Assembly (NCBI GenBank): GCA_014526335.1
Contig: JACTAT010000060.1
Coordinates: 7,419,686 to 7,483,685, forward strand
Length of the DNA stretch: 64,000 bases
From: Chrysaora quinquecirrha
Taxonomy: Eukaryota; Cnidaria; Scyphozoa; Semaeostomeae; Pelagiidae
Direction of reading: 5' to 3'
The notes beneath the pieces were generated by a model. The model saw nothing but the letters and a program-made list of their open reading frames with translations. It was not told where the DNA came from and did not search any database. Position 1 is the stretch's first letter. Every line of letters starts with the position of its first letter. The position numbers were made by a program, and so were the translations under genes. Positions 57,726 to 64,000 of this stretch are shown here, in pieces.

Positions 57726-60547
57726 TTACCAGAGTGTTATTTCATTATCTGAAGCCCAATGTTCACTTGCACCATCCTGGCAATTGAAGTGAAATTTTTC
57801 AGCACAAATATTGCAGACAAACATCTGTTCTTCATCATCAACTGCCAATGGCATACGACAAGTGCAATAGACTCTGAAAACCTGTAGAGTACTGAGATGA
57901 TAAACATTCTGGCTTTGAGCAGATGGAAAAGGCTGCATCTTTATTCCAACAAGACATTGAATAAAGTGATTTCTTATCTTTGAAACATCATATATGGCCC
58001 TTCGAGGATCTTTACCAAAGCCTATGTCAGTTGCAAAAGCGATTGCAAATAGGCCACAGTTGAAGGTGTCTGGCTGCTGTTCCTCCATGCTCCATTTTCA
58101 AGTAAACAACAGGCTTCCTTGTCACAAGCAGAGATGCAATTATGGCATTCATCTCTTGGTTTACTACATTTGACATCATGTTATCAAGGACCTATATTGA
58201 ACCCGCATGATGGTGATATTGATATGTTTATCATTCAACCACATATCAGTTGAAAGCAGAATTTCTTAGTTATCCATGGTAATGAATTGAACCAATTGAT
58301 ACCCATGAATTATTGCTGGTTTCGGAAATATTATCCTCTTCATCATCAGATATCACTAATTCAGGCATGACGACTTCAGTTTCAATTAATTCCTACAAAA
58401 GTAATAGTGTCTTATTGTATCTAACCAATTGAATCTAACATATGTAAGCGTGAAGATTGATGCTCAGTGTTTTTTTTCTATATTTATGGTTTAGCCTTTT
58501 GTATTTGTTTCAGCTTTTGAATCTTTGAATCTCTTGATCGTCAACATTGTTGTTGCACACAACAAGCACTTTTTAAGGTGAAAGACCTTTCCAATTTTTT
58601 TTTAAATTTTAAGCTATCAAAGAAGAAACATAGCAAGATTTGATCATCCAACATTTACTAACTGGATTAACAGTTGGCATATCAGGTAAAAGAATTTTCT
58701 GATTTCATCCAATTCAGCAGTCTTTAATTTCTAGGGCAATTAACCAGAATGATACCAAATGAACAAGTTCTTTGGAGGTAGAAATAATTTGTAGAGTACA
58801 ATAAGATGTAGTTGCTTACTGTTTTATTAGATCCAGTGCCTTGTTTCCTTTTCGCGCTCCTTTCAATGTTGATTTCAATTCTACATGGGAAAGAAAATAC
58901 CAAAGTTCATTTCAGGTTTTTTGTGTGCAGAGAAGGTAATATTAAATAGCTTATACATTCAGCACCCCTGACTCTACAAACTCTGCTTATTCTTGGACAC
59001 ATCAATGGTATAAATATGGTTGATTTTTAGTAATATTATCAGAAATGAATGCATAAATGCTTTCTTTTTCCAATTTTGCATGATTCAGAAGCAGCATAGA
59101 AGATGCCAGCTAGTATTAATGATTGGAAAAACACTGCAAAAACAATTCAAGCAAAATAGCCAAACCACAACTAAACATCACAAATAATGTATTGAACCTT
59201 GACAGATGTTCACATTGCACAACATTTATAACTGAACAGGGAAGTCATAGCTGCTAACCTGATTCATATTTATCGTCATCAACATTAATCGTCTGCCTGG
59301 CTACTGCCTTTTCATATCCAGCCTCATATCTTCTCTTCTTTCGCTTGTTTGGCTTTTCTTCAGGAAGTGGCTTGGGAACTGTTCTCAATCGCTCTTTGCT
59401 GGGTCTTCTGTTCAACTTCTTTTTCTTGTTTACAAGGTCTGCCTCAAGAATGAATTCATTGTCTTTGTCTACAGTTACCTTCAAGTCTTCAAATATTTCC
59501 ACAAGCTTATTTTGCAAGAGTTCCATTACATCTCCATCTGTTACCAGGTATGTTAAACCTTTTATCTGGTGAAGATGGTCTCTACATTCTGCAGCTTGTG
59601 ACAAATGCAAACCTTTCTTTGGTAAAGTCCACAGTTGTCCCCTCAACTAACTGTTCTGGTTCTTCATCTGCATATTCATCAACCATTGCTGTAATTAGCC
59701 TTAGCTTAGGTGTTGATTCTGATTCCGGATCCTCTTCTTTCTTTCCAGTATTAACAAGGAAGTCTGGATCAAGAGTGAAGTAAGGTGATTCAGGATAACC
59801 CTCACAAATTCATTGAAAAGGATAATTTGGTGGATGGATCATGGCTGCAAACATGTGCTTACATGGAAGAAAATTCAAATTCCAGTCCTTGCATTCACAG
59901 TTTGGCATCTCACTTTCTAGTAAGGTAACTTCGTAAAACTGAGCACCTGCCATTCTGCTAATTTTTACTTGAAGATGTCCTTTGGATATTTCTCTGACAT
60001 AAGTTGCTGGCATTCTTGCTGCCTCATCCAATCTCTTCATGCAGTGGAGTACAAATGTGCGTGATCTGTTGTGTAAATAGCTTGGAACAGCCTTTGAATA
60101 CGAACGAAACATGGAGGAGAACTGCAAATTTAGATCAGCAAACATTTATAATCTACACAGTTTAAAATTATGTCAAGAGTTCGCTCAGATTCTCAGATTT
60201 ACAGAATGTTTCGTAAAAAAGTTATTCCTTTAAAAGAGGGCCTCCCCCTAGACTCCCATCTCCGTATGGTACATTTTCTCTTTAACTGTTTGAGGGTTGC
60301 TTGAGTGGAGTTGTTTCTGACTTTAATACGCGGGAAATGCCAGACAAAGAGCTATTCAGCATCAAGTTACCTCTTCCTTATTATTAGCTCTTAGTTATCT
60401 AGAACCTAACGGCAGTTATTTTGATCAGTGACTTGATGTTCTGTTTGCTCTTTCATTTGGACACAAAACTAAACTCCATGGGTGTGACTACATTTAGACT
60501 TTTAGCATTTTCAAGTTAGGTAAATGTTCGAAAAGCATTGCACGTAC

Positions 60548-60797
60548 CTTTTTTTGAAAGATTTTCTTGATCATTTGAGGACAGCATGGCTCGTCGTTGG
60601 GCAATGTGACTGCAAATCTGATCAATGGTAGGATACAAGCGTTTGTTATCTCTATTCGCGGCTTGATCTGCGAATCGTTCTGCAACGAATCTCCTCAAGT
60701 GTCGTTGGGCTTCAGGAGTATTGTGGACACCTTGATTTACCAGCTTCCCTATTTTCTCTGACAGCAACTTGTCAATAGGTTGAAATGCCCAAGCTTT
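60548..60797 (-). CDS. CARF/ALS2CR8-like domain exon
   Basis: This 250-nt exon has good splice signals at both ends and no stop. It carries QGV at its start, then EAQRHLRRFVAERF, KRLYPTIDQICSHIAQRRAM and a DQENL end. The family is named for a calcium-responsive transcription factor; the same domain recurs in invertebrate transposon-related proteins. Confidence 0.6.
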
Positions 60798-60957
60798 CTG
60801 AAATAAAATATAGAAACTGACATCAGACCTGTAATAACGAAATCATAAAGGCATCATAATGATAATCATCATAATCATCAAAAGTAACAAAAATAACAAT
60901 AACAATAACAATAACAGTAACAAATAAGTAGGTCGCAGACTGGTGGTCAAAGACCAG

Positions 60958-60977
60958 TGACGTCATCAGTGACGTCA
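60958..60977. promoter_or_regulatory. Two perfect CRE palindromes
   Basis: TGACGTCA occurs at 60958-60965 and again at 60970-60977, 12 bp apart. Other small palindromes lie alongside (tcgcactgtagtgcga, ctggtggtcaaagaccag). In the gene model this is an intron just upstream of the CARF-like exon. CREB/ATF-type factors bind such sites; use in this genome is unproven. Confidence 0.5.
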
Positions 60978-61936
60978 TAAGGTCGCACTGTAGTGCGATG
61001 GTTTTAATCTAGCGCGACGGTTTCTCCAGCCTCGTTTTCAAGAGTCTCACAGGGGTGTCATCAACGACGTCATCAGGTCTAGCTAAAGTATGGCGGGTTT
61101 TACAGAAACCGCTAGCCTCGTTTCCGATTTAACAACCTTTGCAATCGGTTGACAAAACAACACAGTATAAACAGCTGGTAGTAAATGATGGTTTTGAAAA
61201 AAACCGTTTTGTTTTAGTTGATGTGAGAAGACTCAGAGAGAATTTATTTTAATGTTAAATGTGTCATCTCTGAGGATCAGTATCATAATTTTTAGCCATT
61301 GCTCATCTTCAGCATCGCATCCCAGACCATCATCTTCTTCCGGACAGCTATGATGGCATCCCTGATAAGGCAGCAGGTCCCAGCAGCTCTGACATTCAAA
61401 AATTTGAATTTCGTCTTCTATGATGTCCATATTCTATAAAAAGAAAATATATAAAAACCTACAAGTCTGAACTATTCAAAACACCCCATGGATTAAAAAT
61501 TAAAACGAAATTAACCGATAAGCGATACAAACCATCTACATAAACTTTTCGTCTTTTAAATCAAAATTTATAAAATCCTCATGGGAATGAAAAGAAAAGT
61601 GGCAAGTTTTAATAAGAAATTGAATTGAGAATTTAGTTGAGGGATTGAAACAAAGAATTGAAGTCAAGGATTCTAGGCCCGGTCGGGTCTCGAAGCTTCA
61701 TAAGTTTCACGGCTTATAGAATAAGTTATAGCCAAAACAAATAAAAATGAAACATCCTTAAATAAACAAGAAATAGTTATTATAAGTTTAAATGATAAGA
61801 AAACTGTATTTATAACACTTTTCCAAGAAAAAGTAGAGAAAAGCTAAAGGTACTTACCAAAATTCCAAGAAATTTTCCAAGTGTTTACATTTGCTGGCAT
61901 GACGCCAATTTTAATTTTTCCCGCGATAAAATCCTC

Positions 61937-61946
61937 GTCACGTGAC
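61937..61946. promoter_or_regulatory. E-box palindrome GTCACGTGAC
   Basis: A perfect 10-bp palindrome containing CACGTG, the site of USF/TFE-type bHLH-zip factors. It lies 12 bp before the first heat-shock element array. Confidence 0.5.
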
Positions 61947-61957
61947 GCGTTATCACT

Positions 61958-61980
61958 TTCCAGAAGTTTCCGGAATGTTC
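61958..61980 (+). promoter_or_regulatory. Heat-shock element array 1 (5 modules)
   Basis: TTC and GAA alternate five times with exactly two bases between them: TTCcaGAAgtTTCcgGAA, then tgTTC. This is the inverted-pentamer pattern bound by trimers of heat-shock factor. Confidence 0.8.
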
Positions 61981-62017
61981 CTTAAATGACGTAATAATCC
62001 TACAATCTGATTAGCTA

Positions 62018-62050
62018 GAACTTTCTAGAAGTTTCCAGAAGTTTCCAGAA
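62018..62050 (+). promoter_or_regulatory. Heat-shock element array 2 (7 modules)
   Basis: GAA and TTC alternate seven times with a constant two-base spacing and no mismatch. Few natural sites are this long. Short direct repeats around it (atcctacaatctgatt-like) show that the array was itself duplicated to give array 3. Confidence 0.85.
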
Positions 62051-62159
62051 ATCCTACAATCTAGTTGATTAATTATGATAGCGTAATAATAATTCGAACG
62101 CAACATTCAAATCGTTTATGAAATAAAATAACATAATAATCCTGCAATCTGGATAACTA

Positions 62160-62202
62160 GAACTTTCCAGAAGTTTCGAGAACTTTCCACAAGATTCTAG
62201 AA
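62160..62202 (+). promoter_or_regulatory. Heat-shock element array 3 (9 modules, one mismatch)
   Basis: Nine alternating modules at constant spacing, with a single CAA in place of GAA at 62190-62192. It lies 60 bp ahead of the TATA box. Confidence 0.85.
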
Positions 62203-62222
62203 ACAAGAAACCATACAATCTG

Positions 62223-62269
62223 ATTGGTTAATAATTCAAACGTCACGTTCCATCGATCAATCTATAAAA
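62223..62269 (+). promoter_or_regulatory. CCAAT box and TATA box ahead of the polymerase frame
   Basis: ATTGG (inverted CCAAT) at 62223-62227 and TATAAAA at 62263-62269. A start about 30 bp after the TATA would leave a 5' leader of only some 10-15 bases before the ATG at 62310. Order and spacing are those of a compact, inducible, intron-less promoter like those of hsp70 genes. Confidence 0.65.
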
Positions 62270-62309
62270 TCTGAGCGTAAGGCGAAATCAGTCTAGTTGA
62301 AAATTAATC

Positions 62310-64000
62310 ATGAAGAGGTCACACGAAGAAGAGAGCTCAGCTGTTAATAATAGTAAGCGAAGAAAAATCGCTTGCGATGTATGTGGGAAATTGTTTGACA
62401 GAATGTTAAATCTCGCATGACATAAGCCATCAGGGCATGGTATACATCCGTCAGCAGCAGAACAAAATAAATTGGTCGGTGAAGGTAAGAACATGAACAA
62501 GATGGATAAGAAAGCATTCAGGATATATATCAAAGAAGAAGATATCAAAGACTGGGCAAGAATCACACAACATACTATTCGAGAAATTAAAGAAGAATTG
62601 CCAGAACACAAGCAGGGGATAAAGTATTATATCACTATTGATGCCGAATTTAAAAAGTATGGTGATAAGTCTATGGTTACAGAACCACCACTCACATTCA
62701 CAACCACTGTGCAGGCGCTGTTAAGGACAGAGTATGACTATGTTGAAGATCAGGTAGTTGAAGCTATGAACACACCACGAGACAAGGTTGATGAATTCTT
62801 GGAGAATGGAAGTGGTTGGATATTTACAAAGTTTACCCAACTGCAAGTGAAGATGTTTGATTATGATGCAATTCGTGGTGGAAAGTATAATAAGAATAAC
62901 CAGTAAGAATAACTGAAAATAAACGTGAAAAACATGTGCATTTGCTATTGATATTCAATGACGATGGCGAGAGTCACTATTGCTGGATAAAGGACTTGAG
63001 TCGTCTTTTAGCAGGTCGAGATGGTCACAAACATGGTGGAAAACTTTTTTACTGCCCTCTATGCTTATCAGGATGTGCATCTCAAGAAAGATTGGAAAAA
63101 CATGAAAAGCTATGCCAGGCCCCTCAAGCTGTTGAACATCCTCGAGATACAGAATTAAAGTTTGAACCTTTCAAACATCAGAGCTGGCTACCATTTATCA
63201 TCTATGCAGATACTGAATCCATTCTGGAAAGCTCAAACAGAAGAGCTGCTTATCAAGAACACAAGGCGATCAGTTATTGCATTTATGTCAAATCAATCAA
63301 TGATAGATGGCAACAACCGTTGGAATGCTATACTGGTGAAGACTGCATGGAGGTGTTGATGAATCGACTAGATGAATTGAATGAAGAAATCCGAACAGTG
63401 TTCAAGAAAACCATGCCGATGATTAGATAAACACCTGAAGAAAAGGCAAGACATGATTTGGCTACACACTGCTATTGCTGCAAGCAGTTATTTGATGACA
63501 TGGATAGAAGGAAAGTCAAAGATCATTGCCACATTACTGGGAAATACAGAGGACCGGCTTGTAGATATTGCAACTTCAAACATCTAGATATAATAGCAAA
63601 CACTCACACGATCCCGATTGTCTTCCAGAATCTCAAAGGATATGACATGCATCATGTCCTGAAGAATTTGAAAGGCAGAAATACAAAGATCATTGCCAAT
63701 TCGAAAGAAAAGATCATGACTGCACAGATTGGTGCTCATACTGACGTGAATGAAGATGGTAAGGAAAGAAATATTCATGGGATCAAATACATTGATTCCT
63801 TTGCATTTCTGAGTACAAGTTTGGCAACACTAGCAGGCAACCTGCCGAAAGAACAATTCGTCTCCGTGAAAGGCTACCTACATGATGAGATTACTCAGCA
63901 GCAGTATCCTAGTGTACCGAGAAATGAACAGGAAAGAGTTGCAGAATTGAAAAGAGAACGTCAAGGAATGTTTGAACCTCGTGTCACATGTAAAAACCCG
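62310..64000 (+). pseudogene. Protein-primed DNA polymerase B (Polinton/adintovirus-like), broken and cut by window end
   Basis: The ATG at 62310 starts a basic N terminus with a C2H2-like finger (Cys 22, Cys 25), interrupted by TGA at 62418-62420. An open part to 62906 follows (YYITIDAEFKKYG, GSGWIF). A one-base shift near 62904 is needed to continue with HLLLIFNDDGESHYCWIKDL and a CPLC finger. Exonuclease motif I is YADTES (about 63203-63220). A TAA stands at 63428-63430. Then comes a zinc-binding HNH/endonuclease VII-like block (CYCCKQLF, KDHCHITGKYRG, CRYC) and exonuclease motif II QNLKGYDMH, with the frame open to the window edge. The polymerase domain itself lies beyond 64000. This is the replication gene of large self-synthesising DNA elements and related viruses. 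With two stops and one frameshift it is not functional as read. Confidence 0.8.

Larger units (their letters stand above)
57726..61430 (-). pseudogene. Decayed CARF - SWIM - Ulp1-like - PHD-like gene (MULE-like)
   Basis: On the minus strand, a possible first exon at 61430 starts MDIIEDEIQIFECQSCWDLL. Exon 60797-60548 (tttcag acceptor, GTACGT donor) reads LSEKIGKLVNQGVHNTPEAQ RHLRRFV and LYPTIDQI, resembling the CARF/ALS2CR8 DNA-binding domain. Exon 60121 onward ends in a SWIM finger, CECKDWNLNFLPCKH. A TGA at 59810-59812 and a frameshift near 59620 break the following part. Exon 58880-58820 is short and basic. Exon 58392 onward leads into DMWLNDKHI and NCGLFAIAFATDI, two signatures of Ulp1-type C48 proteases with the Cys, but the His/Asp region between them is deleted. 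A PHD-like finger follows (CTC, CNICAEKFHFNC). Such fusions occur in MULE-like transposon genes. No DDE transposase core was seen. Confidence 0.6.

Noticed and set aside
57726..58400. A functional SUMO protease
   Set aside because: The region between the WL-D-I motif and the NCG cysteine, which should hold the catalytic His and Asp, is missing and the frame changes.

Overview
This window looks like a repeat-dominated stretch of an invertebrate nuclear genome. It is AT-rich, has GT-AG introns, and carries many eukaryotic transposon lineages: Penelope-like, BEL/Pao, DIRS-like, Tc1/mariner, P-element-like, a MULE-like CARF/SWIM gene, a protein-primed polymerase B element and an endogenous HUH-SF3 Rep. 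From memory of these families a cnidarian (coral, anemone or octocoral) fits best. That is an inference; nothing here fixes the species.

Layout. At 0.36-1.5 kb lies a frame-broken protein kinase. At 2.6-4.5 kb (minus) is a possible gene of tiny phase-1 exons ending in a chromodomain, lying over a 153-bp tandem repeat. At 6.2-7.9 kb is a dead BEL/Pao gag. From 8.85 to 22.35 kb, nine roughly 1.5-kb units repeat head to tail; each is the 3' end of a retroviral-type integrase gene on the minus strand. The array ends in the remaining 5' part of that gene (22.35-23.6 kb). A second, shorter array with the same 5' part lies at 29.4-35.3 kb and is a segmental duplication; its first coding exon survives at 36.2 kb. 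Between the arrays are a coiled-coil ORF, a 388-bp foldback MITE, a decayed Penelope-like element, a SAM-domain exon and a second coiled-coil gene.

From 37 to 50 kb there is another Penelope-like RT fragment, DIRS-like RNase H and gag fragments, copies of a 271-bp MITE, a decayed Tc1-type transposase, and one long unbroken gene: a 421-residue HUH endonuclease plus SF3 helicase (Rep). At 50.5-52.5 kb is a roughly 2-kb element with long terminal inverted repeats and a second, concentric inverted repeat inside. A P-element-like transposase remnant, GGT and GTTA simple repeats and a LINE-ORF1-like coiled coil follow.

The right end holds a decayed minus-strand gene joining CARF-like, SWIM, Ulp1-like and PHD-like parts (57.7-61.4 kb). 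A protein-primed DNA polymerase B reading frame (62.31 kb to the window end) has two stops and one frameshift, but three dense heat-shock-element arrays, a CCAAT box and a TATA box sit just ahead of it. That promoter, the intact Rep and the integrase-tail array are the most notable items. Most other coding sequence is broken, so these genes do not form a working pathway; the window is mainly a record of transposition, duplication and decay.
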